Shown in pieces: positions 1-8,433 of a stretch of DNA of 64,000 nucleotides (position 1 is the first letter of the stretch; each line of letters starts with the position of its first letter). The stretch lies in the NCBI RefSeq assembly GCF_001552735.1, contig NZ_BCRT01000013.1, positions 186,001 to 250,000 of the forward strand, read 5' to 3'. The position numbers and the translations under genes were made by a program. The notes below the pieces were generated by a model that saw nothing but the letters and a program-made list of their open reading frames with translations, was not told the DNA's origin and ran no database searches. The stretch is from Sanguibacter suarezii NBRC 16159. GTDB lineage: Bacteria; Actinomycetota; Actinomycetes; Actinomycetales; Cellulomonadaceae.

Positions 1-665
1 CGAGCACCCGGGTCTGCGCCGCCGCGGTGATCGTCTGGGGAGCGGCCGCCCTGCTGGGCACCCCTCCCGGGCTCCCCCGAGTCCGCACCTCCCGGGTGTT
101 CCTCCTGCGGGCGGTGCCAGCTCTGATCGGCGCGTACGTCACGGCGCTGATCGGCGCGGGCGCTGCGCAGGCGTGGAGCAGGACCGCGGCGTCATCTGCG
201 GCCGGCGCCGCTGCAGGTGAAGGCGGGAGCGCGTTGGCCGGGCTGCTCATCCTCGCGGGCGTGTTCGTCGCGGTCGTCACCGTGCGCGCCGCGCAGGTCG
301 ATCCGACGAGGTCCACCTGGACCACCGTCATGCTGGGCGCGGTCGCGACGCTCCTCCCGCTCACCGTCGAGATGCTCCGCGAACCCAGCGGTGGGCGTGT
401 CGCGGCAGCGATGGTCACCGCCGCTGTGTGGCTGGTGCTCGGTGTGCGGCTGCGCTGGCAGGCACCGGTGGCGTGCGGGATCGTCGCCCTGCTGGTCCAG
501 GTCGTGGCGCTGGTCGGGCCACCTGCCCTGGCGGCGATGTCCGGCATGCTCGGCTGGATGGTCCTGGCAGTCGTGGGCGGCACGCTGCTGGCGCTGGGAC
601 TCACCTATGAGCGGCAGATCGCCACCGCGCGCAAGGTGCTGCTGCACTACTCCGAGCTGCGCTGA
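1..665 (+). CDS. C-terminal part of a multi-pass membrane protein (5' end outside window)
   Basis: The reading frame is open from the first bases of the window (codons from position 3), so the gene begins upstream; the GTG at 27 need not be the start. About 220 residues are visible, nearly all hydrophobic: at least five membrane segments rich in Ala, Val, Leu and Gly. The C-terminus is a short basic cytoplasmic tail (YERQIATARKVLLHYSELR). It resembles the end of the large SCO7629-type membrane proteins of actinobacteria, but the visible part lacks a diagnostic motif and no function can be given. It ends 19 bases inside the oppositely oriented dop gene, so the two stop codons overlap tail to tail. 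Confidence 0.6.
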   Translation, partial: STRVCAAAVIVWGAAALLGTPPGLPRVRTSRVFLLRAVPALIGAYVTALIGAGAAQAWSRTAASSAAGAAAGEGGSALAGLLILAGVFVAVVTVRAAQVDPTRSTWTTVMLGAVATLLPLTVEMLREPSGGRVAAAMVTAAVWLVLGVRLRWQAPVACGIVALLVQVVALVGPPALAAMSGMLGWMVLAVVGGTLLALGLTYERQIATARKVLLHYSELR

Positions 666-2287
666 ACCGGGCCCATGAGCGCGGCGAGGAACTCCCCGGC
701 GTCGCGGTGCGCGGCGAACAGCGCACCGACGTGCTCCTGCGTTCCGCGCCACGGGTCCATCATCGGCACCCGTTGCAGGGACGGTGCCCCCGGGATGTCG
801 AAGACGACCGAGTCCCAGCTCGCCGCAGAGATCTCCCCGGGGAAGCGGTCCATCGCCTCGCCCCGGAAGTAGGCCCGGGTGTCGGTCGGGGGGTGAGCCA
901 CCGCGAGGGTCACCTCGGCGTCGGTCACCAGCCGCTCGACCGCTCCCGCAGCCACCAGGCGGTGATAGATGCTGCGTTCGGGTCGCACGTCGCTCCACTG
1001 CAGGTCCATCGCCCGCAGCCGCGGGTGGTCCCACGCGAGGCCGTCGCGGCTGCGTAGCCCCTCCAGCAGCCGGAGCTTGGCGACCCACTCCACGTCCTTG
1101 GCGCACGAGGCTCGGTCGGTGCCCAGCCGGGACAGGACGCTGGCCCAGCGGTCGGTCACCGCACGGGTCTCCTCGTCCCACCCGGTCACGTCCAGGACCC
1201 GCCGCACCACGTCGAGGTAGCCGTGCTGGACGTCCAGCGCCGTCATGCGCCGGCCGTCGGCCATCTCGAGCACAGCGGACAGCGACAGGTCCCGGCTCAC
1301 CCGGGCGACGTCGGTGACCGGGTCCTTGAGCCGCAGGCCGACGAGGTCAGCACGTGCCCCGGGCACCTCGTCGAGGTGCTCGAGCACCCACAGCACGGCC
1401 GAGGTCGTCCCGAGCTTGAGGTACGTCGCGGTCTCGAAGAGGTTCGCGTCACCGATGATGAGGTGCAGGCGCCGCCAGCGCAGCCGGTCGGCGTGCGGCT
1501 CGTCGCGGGTGTTGATGATCGGACGTCGCAGCGTCGTCTCCAGGCCTACCTCAGCCTCCATGTAGTCAGCCCGCTGGGACATCTGGAAGCCGGCCTCCGA
1601 CCCGGTCTGGCCGAGCCCGACCCGTCCTGACCCGGTGAACACGGTGCGCGTGACGAGGAAGGATGTGAGCAGCTCGATGATCGTGGAGAAGGGGACCTGC
1701 CGGTCGACGAGGAAGTTCTCGTGGGTGCCGTAGCTGGCGCCCTTGCCGTCGACGTTGTTCTTGTAGAGCTGGATGTCCAGGCCCATCGTCGCGGCCACCT
1801 CACGGGAGGCGGCCAGCATGACGCGTTCACCGGCGGTGTCCCACCGCACGCCGTCGAGGGGGTTGGTCACCTCGGGCGAGGAGTACTCCGGGTGGGCGTG
1901 GTCGACGTAGAGCCGGGCGCCGTTGGTGAGGATGGCGTTGGCGGCGCTGGGGTCGTCGTAGGTCTCGGAAGTCGGACGCACGATCGTCTGCAGCTCCTCG
2001 GCCGTGCCCGACGCGCGCTCCGCGACCGGGCCGGACGGAGCAGGGCGGCTCGGGTCGTCGGTGAGCATGGAGGGGTGGGCGGAGGCGCGCTGGACGTGGA
2101 ACCCCCGGGCGTCGAGCAGGGGGTCCTCGTCGTCGTAGTCCCACCGGGCCCGGCTGCGGGCCGTGGAGCTGATCGCTCGGTAGGCCGTCACCACCTGGCT
2201 GGACATGAGCATCGGGTTCGCCAGCGGGTTTCCCGGTGCCAGCACGCCGTACTCGGTCTCGATACCCATCACGCGTCGCACAGTCAC
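647..2287 (-). CDS. dop: Pup deamidase/depupylase Dop
   Basis: Dop deamidates the C-terminal Gln of the prokaryotic ubiquitin-like protein Pup and removes Pup from tagged proteins; it has the glutamine-synthetase-like fold shared with the ligase PafA. The hallmark GIETEYG is at residues 8-14, with the metal-binding Glu residues. The catalytic Asp is D129 in LYVDHAHPEYSSPE, where Dop has DHAHPEY and PafA differs. The Dop-loop region follows RWDYDDEDPLLDARGF (49-62). At 546 residues it is some 40 longer than usual, the extra being a Pro/Ser-rich stretch at about 72-105. Start: GTG at 2287, six bases after a TAGGGT -10 motif. It follows mpa on the same strand, but no pup gene lies beside it. Confidence 0.95.
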   Translation of the reverse strand: MTVRRVMGIETEYGVLAPGNPLANPMLMSSQVVTAYRAISSTARSRARWDYDDEDPLLDARGFHVQRASAHPSMLTDDPSRPAPSGPVAERASGTAEELQTIVRPTSETYDDPSAANAILTNGARLYVDHAHPEYSSPEVTNPLDGVRWDTAGERVMLAASREVAATMGLDIQLYKNNVDGKGASYGTHENFLVDRQVPFSTIIELLTSFLVTRTVFTGSGRVGLGQTGSEAGFQMSQRADYMEAEVGLETTLRRPIINTRDEPHADRLRWRRLHLIIGDANLFETATYLKLGTTSAVLWVLEHLDEVPGARADLVGLRLKDPVTDVARVSRDLSLSAVLEMADGRRMTALDVQHGYLDVVRRVLDVTGWDEETRAVTDRWASVLSRLGTDRASCAKDVEWVAKLRLLEGLRSRDGLAWDHPRLRAMDLQWSDVRPERSIYHRLVAAGAVERLVTDAEVTLAVAHPPTDTRAYFRGEAMDRFPGEISAASWDSVVFDIPGAPSLQRVPMMDPWRGTQEHVGALFAAHRDAGEFLAALMGPVQRSSE

Positions 2288-2293
2288 CCCCCA

Positions 2294-2299
2294 ACCCTA
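2294..2299 (-). promoter_or_regulatory. -10 element for leaderless dop mRNA
   Basis: On the minus strand TAGGGT is followed by TGGGGG and then the GTG of dop. A -10 hexamer six bases before a start codon implies transcription starting at the start codon itself. Dop can therefore be expressed independently of mpa although it lies only 116 bases downstream of it. Confidence 0.55.
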
Positions 2300-2403
2300 C
2301 CCATCTCGGCACCGCACCCACGGGACGCGGGGCGGGGCCGAGATGGGTGACGCTCGGCCATCGCGGTCGTCGCAGCCGCCGCGGTGACCTCCGGCACCAG
2401 TCG

Positions 2404-4107
2404 TCAGAGGTACTGGCCGGTGTTGGTGACCGTGTCGATGGTGCGAGCCGCCGAGCCCATCCCCTTGCCGTCCTTGTCCTGGACGATCGTGCGGATGAAG
2501 ACGATGCGCTCGCCCTTCTTGCCCGAGATCCGCGCCCAGTCGTCGGGGTTGGTCGTGTTGGGCAGGTCCTCGTTCTCCTTGAACTCGTCCACGCAGGCGG
2601 TGATGAGGTGGTCCACCCGGATCCCCCGCTGGCCGGTGGCCAAGAAGTCCTTGATCGCGGACTTCTTCGCGCGGTCGACGATGTTCTGGATCATCGCGCC
2701 GGAGTTGAAGTCCTTGAAGTACAGGACCTCCTTGTCCCCCGAGGCGTAGGTGACCTCGAGGAACTGGTTCTCCTCGGTGTCGGCATACATCCGCTCCACG
2801 ACGCGCTGGATCATCGCCTCGAGGACGGCAGGGACGTCGCCGCTGTGCTCCGCGAGGTCGTCGGCGTGGATGGGAAGGTTGGTGGTGAGGTACTTGCCGA
2901 AGATCTCCCGCGCGCCCTCGGCGTCGGGCCGCTCGATTTTGATCTTCACGTCCAGGCGCCCGGGGCGCAGGATGGCCGGGTCGATCATGTCCTCCCGGTT
3001 GGAGGCGCCGATGACGATGACGTTGTCCAGGCGCTCCACGCCGTCGATCTCGGAGAGCAGCTGGGGCACGATGGTCGTCTCGACGTCGGAGGACAGGCCC
3101 GTCCCGCGGGTGCGGAAGAGCGACTCCATCTCGTCGAAGAACACCACGACCGGGTTGCCCTGCGAGGCCTTCTCCCGCGCCCGGGCGAAGATCAGCCGGA
3201 TGTGACGCTCGGTCTCCCCCACGTACTTGTTGAGCAGCTCGGGGCCCTTGACGTTGAGGAAGTAGCTCTTGGCCTGCGCAGCGGTCTCCAGCAGCGCGGG
3301 GTCGCCGCCGTCGGCCACGTGCCTCTCCGCGGCGCGGCGGGCGACTGCGGCGGCGAGGGAGTTGGCGACCGCCTTGGCGATGAGCGTCTTGCCGCACCCG
3401 GGCGGCCCGTAGAGCAGGATCCCCTTGGGCGGGCGCAGCCCGTGCTCGCGGAACAGGTCCGGGTGGTTGAACGGCAGCTCGACGGCGTCGCGGATCTGCT
3501 CGATCTGCGGGCCGAGACCACCGATGTCGGAGTAGTCGATGTCCGGGACCTCTTCGAGGACCAGGTCCTCGACCTCGGCCTTGGGGATGCGCTCGAAGAC
3601 GAAGCCGGACCGGGTGTCGATGGTCAGGGCGTCGCCGGCGCGCACCGGCTCGTGCTCGAGGGAGCCCGCCAGGCGCACGACGCGCTCGTCGTCGGACCGT
3701 CCCACCACGAGGACCCGGCCGTCGTCGAGCACCTCTTTGACGGTGACGAGCTCGCCGATCTCCTCGAAGCCGCCCGCGGCGACCACCACGAGAGCCTCGT
3801 TGAGCTTGACCTCCTGGCCCTGGCGCAGGCCGGACAGGTCGAGGGTCGGACTTGCTCCGACGTGCATCTTGCGGCCCGCCGAGACGATGTCGCAGGTGCC
3901 GTCGCCGTGGTCGGCCAAGAACACGGCGTAGGTGCCCGGCGGCTTGGCGAACTCCTCGATCTGCTTGGTGAGCTCGACGATCTTGGACCGCGCCTCACCC
4001 AGCACCTGGGCGAGACGCTCGTTCTGCGCCGAGAGCACGGCGAGGCGACGGGCCTGCTCCTGAGCGGTCCCGGAAGCCGCTGACGATGGCGATGACATGT
4101 CACTCAT
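2404..4107 (-). CDS. mpa: Proteasome-associated AAA+ ATPase Mpa/ARC
   Basis: This ring-forming ATPase recognises pupylated proteins, unfolds them and feeds them to the 20S proteasome. Order of parts: N-terminal coiled coil for Pup binding (about 15-55), tandem OB domains (about 56-170), AAA+ domain with Walker A GPPGCGKT at 234-241 and Walker [11 protein letters not shown] at 320-329. The C-terminus is GQYL; the penultimate Tyr is the element that docks on the proteasome alpha ring, so the organism probably keeps a real 20S core, although prcA and prcB are not in this window. Length 567 is normal. The ATG at 4107 has a GAGG ribosome site seven bases upstream. The gene lies 36 bases downstream of trmI, probably in one transcript. 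Confidence 0.95.
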   Translation of the reverse strand: MSDMSSPSSAASGTAQEQARRLAVLSAQNERLAQVLGEARSKIVELTKQIEEFAKPPGTYAVFLADHGDGTCDIVSAGRKMHVGASPTLDLSGLRQGQEVKLNEALVVVAAGGFEEIGELVTVKEVLDDGRVLVVGRSDDERVVRLAGSLEHEPVRAGDALTIDTRSGFVFERIPKAEVEDLVLEEVPDIDYSDIGGLGPQIEQIRDAVELPFNHPDLFREHGLRPPKGILLYGPPGCGKTLIAKAVANSLAAAVARRAAERHVADGGDPALLETAAQAKSYFLNVKGPELLNKYVGETERHIRLIFARAREKASQGNPVVVFFDEMESLFRTRGTGLSSDVETTIVPQLLSEIDGVERLDNVIVIGASNREDMIDPAILRPGRLDVKIKIERPDAEGAREIFGKYLTTNLPIHADDLAEHSGDVPAVLEAMIQRVVERMYADTEENQFLEVTYASGDKEVLYFKDFNSGAMIQNIVDRAKKSAIKDFLATGQRGIRVDHLITACVDEFKENEDLPNTTNPDDWARISGKKGERIVFIRTIVQDKDGKGMGSAARTIDTVTNTGQYL

Positions 4108-4143
4108 GGGTGCACCTCTTCCGCTGTCCGAGGTACGACACTG

Positions 4144-5211
4144 TCACAGATCGTCGGAGCGCGCTCCGTCGTCCACGTGTGCGTCCAGTGACGGTTCCGT
4201 GGCAGCGATGTTCTCGACCGCCTGGCCCACGTCGCGGCGCACCCGACGGACCTTCTTGTCCGAGACGGCCCGCTCGCCGAGGTCCTCGGCGCTCCACTCC
4301 TCCTCGGTCACCGGGTAGGAGCCCTTGGCCGGACGACGGCGGCGCACCGGCGCGTCGATCCCGTCGGCCATCCGGCGCGTGGTGATGAGGAAGCCGGTGT
4401 GCCCGACCATCCTGTGCTGAGGCCGCACTGCCAGGCCCTCGAGGTGCCAGCCGCGGACCATGGTCTCCCACGCCTCAGGCTCGGTGTAGCGGCCGTCGTC
4501 GCGCAGGTCCTCCGCGAGGCGGGAGAGCTGGGTGGTGGTGGCGACGTAGCAGATGAGCACGCCGCCGGGGGCGAGCGCCTGGGCGACAGCCTCGAGGTTC
4601 TCCCACGGGGCGAGCATGTCGAGCACGACGCGGTCGACGGTGCCCGGCTCGGCCACCTCGGGCAGGACGTCGGACAGGTCGCCGATGGACAGCTCCCAGG
4701 CAGGGTGGGGGCCGCCGAAGAAGAGCTCGACGTTGCCGCGGGCGATGTCGGCGAAGTCCTCGCGCCGCTCGATGGAGTGCAGCGAACCGCCGTCGCCGAC
4801 GGCGCGCAGCAGCGACATGGTCAGCGCACCGGAGCCGACGCCGGCCTCGATGACGCGCGCGCCGGGGAAGATGTCCGCCATGGCGACGATCTGGCCGGCG
4901 TCCTTGGGGTAGACCACGGCGGCGCCGCGCGGCATGGACAGCGTGTAGTCGCTGAGCAGCGGTCGCAGGGCCAGGTACTCGATGCCGGAGGTGGTGCGGA
5001 TGACCGACCCCTCGGGCAGGCCGATGATCTGGTCGTGCTCGAAGTACCCGCGGTGGGTGTGGAAGCTCGCGCCCGCGGCGAGGGTGATCGTGTGCAGCCG
5101 TCCGCGCGGGTCGGTCAGCTGGACCCGGTCGCCGACGCGGAAAGGACCTCGACGCAGGTCGGCTCCGGTGGAGGTGGGGCGGTCGGACGTCGTGTTCGGT
5201 TCGTGGGTCAC
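4144..5211 (-). CDS. trmI: tRNA (adenine-58-N1)-methyltransferase TrmI
   Basis: Methylates N1 of A58 in the T loop of tRNA using S-adenosylmethionine. The N-terminal beta domain of this family is at about 20-90. The SAM site is VIEAGVGSGALTMSLL (about 120-135) and the catalytic Asp region is VDRVVLDMLAPWENLEAV (D198). The last 60 or so residues, after a basic RRRRPAKG stretch, are a charged, probably disordered tail seen in actinobacterial members. The GTG at 5211 is preceded by TAGACT eight bases upstream, within the end of the M50 gene. This gene next to mpa and dop is the usual actinobacterial arrangement. Confidence 0.93.
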   Translation of the reverse strand: MTHEPNTTSDRPTSTGADLRRGPFRVGDRVQLTDPRGRLHTITLAAGASFHTHRGYFEHDQIIGLPEGSVIRTTSGIEYLALRPLLSDYTLSMPRGAAVVYPKDAGQIVAMADIFPGARVIEAGVGSGALTMSLLRAVGDGGSLHSIERREDFADIARGNVELFFGGPHPAWELSIGDLSDVLPEVAEPGTVDRVVLDMLAPWENLEAVAQALAPGGVLICYVATTTQLSRLAEDLRDDGRYTEPEAWETMVRGWHLEGLAVRPQHRMVGHTGFLITTRRMADGIDAPVRRRRPAKGSYPVTEEEWSAEDLGERAVSDKKVRRVRRDVGQAVENIAATEPSLDAHVDDGARSDDL

Positions 5212-5217
5212 AACGGG

Positions 5218-6342
5218 TCAGTCTAGATGCACCGCTCGCGCCACGTCCGCAGCGCGCAGCAGCCCCACCACCCGCCCGGAGTCGACGACGACGAACACCG
5301 GGGAGCGTCGGGAGGCCTCGATCGCGGCCGCGTGGAAGGCGGGGCCGCGCAGGGAGCCGTCGACGACCGCGCCGGGGGCGAGGGCGACCATCACCTGCCA
5401 TGCGGGCGTCGCGGCGGCGACGGCGTCGGGCACCGCGGCGAGGGCCGCGTCGTCGACGAAGCCGACGGCCTGACCATGGTCGACGAGGACCACCTGCGCC
5501 TGGATCCCGCCCAGCTGGGCGCCGCGAGCCACCTCGCGCACCTGGGAGACGGGCGCCTCGACGGGGACTGCCACGGCCGGCACAGCGAGCCGGCGCGGGT
5601 CGAGGGCGTCGATCCGGGCGCGCGCCCTGCTCTGGGCGAGAGCGCCGCTGGCCGCGGTCCACATGAAGGACCCGATGAGCCCGGCCCACACGACGATGAG
5701 CAGCTGGACCTGCTGACCCCGCAGCGTCGGCACCACGATCGCGGCAGCCGCCAGGGCCACGGCGAGCAGACGCCCCGTCCAGGCCGCCACGCGCGTCCCG
5801 CTCAGCCGGGAGCCGGTCGCTGCCCAGACGGCCGACTCGGTGATCTGTCCGCCGTCCAGCGGGAGGCCCGGCAGCAGGTTGAACACGGCCACCGCCGCGT
5901 TCGCGAAGGCTGTGACGTAGAAGAGCAGCGCCAGGTTGGAGGCGTCCGGCTGGAGCAGGTAGCCCACCCAGGCGAGCACGGCCAGCACGAGGTTCGTGGC
6001 TGGTCCCACCACGGCGATGAAGGCGGCAGTGCCGGGGGTGGTGCGCAGGTCGGAGTAGGCGGTGTGACCGCCCCAGAACGTCAGGGCGAGCTCGTGCACG
6101 GTCATCCCCCGCGAGCGCGCCGCGAAGGCGTGGGCGACCTCGTGCAAGAACACCGACACCATGAGCATGACGACGAGGACGAGGGATCCGGCGACGGCCT
6201 GCGGTCCCAGCTCCGGGCTCATCGACCGGACCGTGGGGACGAAGAGGATGGTCAGGACCACGACCATGATGAGGGCTGAGGGCTGGAGCACGACCGGCGC
6301 TCCGGCGATCCGACCGATGACCCACCCACGACGTCTGTCCAC
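5218..6342 (-). CDS. Site-2-protease-like M50 metallopeptidase with CBS domains
   Basis: An integral membrane zinc protease of the type that cuts transmembrane segments of anti-sigma factors or other regulators. The zinc motif HEVAH is at residues 67-71 in the second membrane helix, and the third zinc ligand is in PGLPLDGGQ (about 178-186). About six membrane segments are followed by a C-terminal pair of CBS domains (from about 240), which usually bind adenine nucleotides and adjust activity. Start: GTG at 6342, seven bases after TAGGGT. The stop lies six bases before the trmI start, so co-transcription with trmI-mpa is likely. The substrate is unknown. Confidence 0.88.
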   Translation of the reverse strand: MDRRRGWVIGRIAGAPVVLQPSALIMVVVLTILFVPTVRSMSPELGPQAVAGSLVLVVMLMVSVFLHEVAHAFAARSRGMTVHELALTFWGGHTAYSDLRTTPGTAAFIAVVGPATNLVLAVLAWVGYLLQPDASNLALLFYVTAFANAAVAVFNLLPGLPLDGGQITESAVWAATGSRLSGTRVAAWTGRLLAVALAAAAIVVPTLRGQQVQLLIVVWAGLIGSFMWTAASGALAQSRARARIDALDPRRLAVPAVAVPVEAPVSQVREVARGAQLGGIQAQVVLVDHGQAVGFVDDAALAAVPDAVAAATPAWQVMVALAPGAVVDGSLRGPAFHAAAIEASRRSPVFVVVDSGRVVGLLRAADVARAVHLD

Positions 6343-6349
6343 AGAGGCA

Positions 6350-6388
6350 ACCCTACGGGTCTGCCGTGTCAGTGGGACGCCCTAGGCT
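6350..6388. promoter_or_regulatory. Divergent leaderless promoters, M50 protease / RecB-like nuclease
   Basis: TAGGGT on the minus strand (6350-6355) lies seven bases before the M50 GTG. TAGGCT on the plus strand (6383-6388) lies seven bases before the ATG at 6396. Both imply 5' ends at or next to the start codon. The plus-strand motif is the reason for choosing 6396 rather than the GTG at 6366 as start of the nuclease gene. Confidence 0.5.
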
Positions 6389-6395
6389 CGTCCCC

Positions 6396-7346
6396 ATGCC
6401 CTCCACCGTCCCCGCCACTCCCCCCGCACCTGGTCCCGCTGTGGCATCTGACTCTGCGCCGGTCGGTGCTGCGGTCGTCGCGCCGGTCGATGCGCCGGTC
6501 CCTGTGGCGCTCCCGACGCCCGTCAAGCGGCCGGGACTGTCCCCCTCCCGTGCGAACGACTTCACCCAGTGCCCCCTGCTGTTCCGTTTCCGGGTGGTGG
6601 ACAAGCTGCCGGAGCCGCCCAGCTCGGCTGCCGTGCGCGGCACCCTCGTGCACTCTGTCCTGGAACGCCTCTACGACGCCCCGCTCGGGGAGCGCACGGT
6701 CGCCCGTGCCCACGACCTGCTGCCGGGCGAGTGGGACACGCTGCTGCAGGCCCGGCCCGAGTACGCCGAGCTGTTCACGAGCGAGCAGGAGAGGCAGACC
6801 TGGCTGGGCACCGCCGGCACGCTGCTGTCCACGTACTTCACGCTCGAAGACCCCAACCGTCTCGAGCCGGCCTCACGCGAGCTCTTCGTGGAGTCGCAGC
6901 TCGACGGCGGACCGCTGCTGCGCGGGATCATCGACCGCATCGACGTGGCCCCTGACGGCGCTGTGCGGGTGGTGGACTACAAGTCTGGGAAGTCCCCCCG
7001 TCCCGGCTACGAGAGCTCGGCGGTCTTCCAGATGCGCTTCTACGGGCTGGTGCTCTGGCGTGAGCGTGGGGAGATCCCCAAGATGCTCCAGCTCGTCTAC
7101 CTCGGCGACGGACAGGTGCTGCGCAACGAACCCACCGAGCGCGAGCTGCTGGCGACGGAGCAGCGGATCCGCAGCATCTGGTCTGGGATCGAGACGGCGG
7201 CGAGGAGCGGGACCTGGGCACCCCGGCGGACCCCGCTGTGCGGATGGTGCGCGCACCAGAGCGTCTGCCCGGAGTTCGGCGGCACACCGCCGGAGCTGGA
7301 CCCCGACGCCGTGGAGCGCGCGATCGGCGTGCGACCTGTGGCCTGA
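6396..7346 (+). CDS. RecB-family PD-(D/E)XK nuclease, Cas4-like fold
   Basis: Stand-alone nuclease domain of the RecB/Cas4 type. After a 40-residue Pro/Ala linker comes KRPGLSPSRANDFTQCP. The nuclease core shows GIIDRIDVAPDGAVRVVDYKSGK, which supplies the active-site Asp (IIDRID), Asp and Lys (VVDYKSGK). The His of GTLVHSVLERLY begins the motif. A Cys near the N-terminus (QCPLLFRF) and CGWC..C near the C-terminus are the four positions that bind a 4Fe-4S cluster in this family. No CRISPR array or cas gene is nearby, so a general DNA-repair role is more likely than spacer acquisition. The ATG at 6396 follows a leaderless promoter motif. Confidence 0.85.
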   Translation: MPSTVPATPPAPGPAVASDSAPVGAAVVAPVDAPVPVALPTPVKRPGLSPSRANDFTQCPLLFRFRVVDKLPEPPSSAAVRGTLVHSVLERLYDAPLGERTVARAHDLLPGEWDTLLQARPEYAELFTSEQERQTWLGTAGTLLSTYFTLEDPNRLEPASRELFVESQLDGGPLLRGIIDRIDVAPDGAVRVVDYKSGKSPRPGYESSAVFQMRFYGLVLWRERGEIPKMLQLVYLGDGQVLRNEPTERELLATEQRIRSIWSGIETAARSGTWAPRRTPLCGWCAHQSVCPEFGGTPPELDPDAVERAIGVRPVA

Positions 7347-7380
7347 GGTCCAGGGCGCAGGATCGAGCACTGCAGCCGCG

Positions 7381-7409
7381 CCCCCTGTCCGCGGGAAGCG
7401 GGCAGGGGG
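7381..7409. terminator. Hairpin between convergent genes
   Basis: CCCCCTGTCCGC (7381-7392) pairs with GCGGGCAGGGGG (7398-7409), a 12-base-pair stem with one G-T pair and a five-base loop. It lies between the ends of the RecB-like and HAD genes and would form in transcripts from either side. There is no T tract, as is usual for actinobacterial terminators. Confidence 0.6.
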
Positions 7410-7469
7410 CGGTCGGCTTCTGCGGCGGCGCCCAGCGCCCTAGTGCGGGCAGCCGCCGCTGTGCGCGTC

Positions 7470-8195
7470 TCAGCGCTCGCCGATGTGGTCGATGACGGTC
7501 CCGGTCATCACGTCGTGGAAGAACTGCGGCGTCATCGAAGACAGGCTGGTGATGCGGTTCAGGCGTGGGTCGGAGACCACCGGCACGATGACCTCGATGC
7601 CCACGGGCACCGCTCCGCAGGCCAGGGCCGAGCCCACCCCGGACGGGGAGTCCTCCACCGCGAGGCAGTCCGTGATCGAGACCCCTAGCCGCTCGGCGGC
7701 CGTGAGGTAGGCCTCGGGGTGCGGCTTGCCGTGGGTGACCTCGTCACCGGTCACCACCGCTGAGAACACGCCGGCTGGCGCCTGCTCGATGAAGGCGCTG
7801 GCCACCGGCGTGTAGGACATGGTCACCAGCGCGCACGGCACGCCCTGGTCACGCAGCCAGGTGAGGACGTCGATGGCGCCGGGCTGCCACGGGATGGTCT
7901 GCCGGACAGCACCGGCGACCCGGTTGATGAGGAAGTCGACGATCTCGGGGATCTCGAGCTGGACACCGGCGGCCTGCAGGGTCGCGGCGGAGCGCGTCAG
8001 CGGCGTGCCGACCAGGGCCAGGCCCTGCTCATAGGACCAGCTCCCGCCGTGCTCGGCGACCAGTGCGTTCTCAGCCCCCATCCAGTACGGCTCGGAGTCG
8101 ATCAGGGTGCCGTCCATGTCCCACAGGACCGCTGCCGGCAGCGTGCGGCCGCTCAGGGTGTCTCCTGCATGAACGTCTGATCTAGATACCTGCAA
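7470..8195 (-). CDS. HAD-superfamily phosphatase, beta-phosphoglucomutase-like
   Basis: A haloacid-dehalogenase-fold hydrolase acting on a small phosphorylated substrate. Motif I is WDMDGTLID (the first Asp is the nucleophile), motif II is around VTMSYT, the Lys is in THGKPHPEAYL, and motif IV is VEDSPSGV. The helical cap between motifs I and II places it with the phosphoglycolate phosphatase and beta-phosphoglucomutase group; the substrate cannot be read from sequence. Start: TTG at 8195, chosen because GGAGG sits five bases upstream; no ATG or GTG in this stretch has such a site. Length 241 is typical. Confidence 0.85.
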   Translation of the reverse strand: MQVSRSDVHAGDTLSGRTLPAAVLWDMDGTLIDSEPYWMGAENALVAEHGGSWSYEQGLALVGTPLTRSAATLQAAGVQLEIPEIVDFLINRVAGAVRQTIPWQPGAIDVLTWLRDQGVPCALVTMSYTPVASAFIEQAPAGVFSAVVTGDEVTHGKPHPEAYLTAAERLGVSITDCLAVEDSPSGVGSALACGAVPVGIEVIVPVVSDPRLNRITSLSSMTPQFFHDVMTGTVIDHIGER

Positions 8196-8421
8196 CGTGT
8201 CCTCCGTCGATCGTCGTGCTCATTCCTGCGTGCACCGTCCGGCGCACACCTGCACTGTCGAGGCTAGCCGCAGGGCCAGCCAGTACGGCCATCGAGCCAG
8301 CGGGACGCACCCCCTGTCGGCGCCCGTGAGGGCGGCGGAGCGGGCCGCTGCCTGGGCTGGAGCCGGGCACTGCCGATCGCGTCACACTGAGCACTCCAGG
8401 TGAGCTCCACGCCTGCGGGAC

Positions 8422-8427
8422 TACGCT
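8422..8427 (+). promoter_or_regulatory. -10 element for leaderless PAC2 gene
   Basis: TACGCT is followed by six bases and the ATG at 8434. No ribosome site is present, consistent with a leaderless mRNA. The rest of the 238-base gap to the divergent HAD gene shows no other clear signal. Confidence 0.5.
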
Positions 8428-8433
8428 GGTGGG

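Noticed and set aside
2236-4083. 615-codon open frame on the plus strand opposite mpa
   Set aside because: Arises from codon-position GC bias opposite a well-supported gene; its protein is Gly/Val/Asp/Arg repeats without domain pattern.
4475-6325. 616-codon minus-strand open frame spanning trmI and the M50 gene
   Set aside because: It crosses two genes with clear catalytic motifs in another frame and is almost wholly Arg, Gly, Pro and Ala.
6396-7346. RecB-like nuclease as a Cas4 of a CRISPR system
   Set aside because: No repeat array or other cas gene in the window; stand-alone genes of this type are common in actinobacteria.
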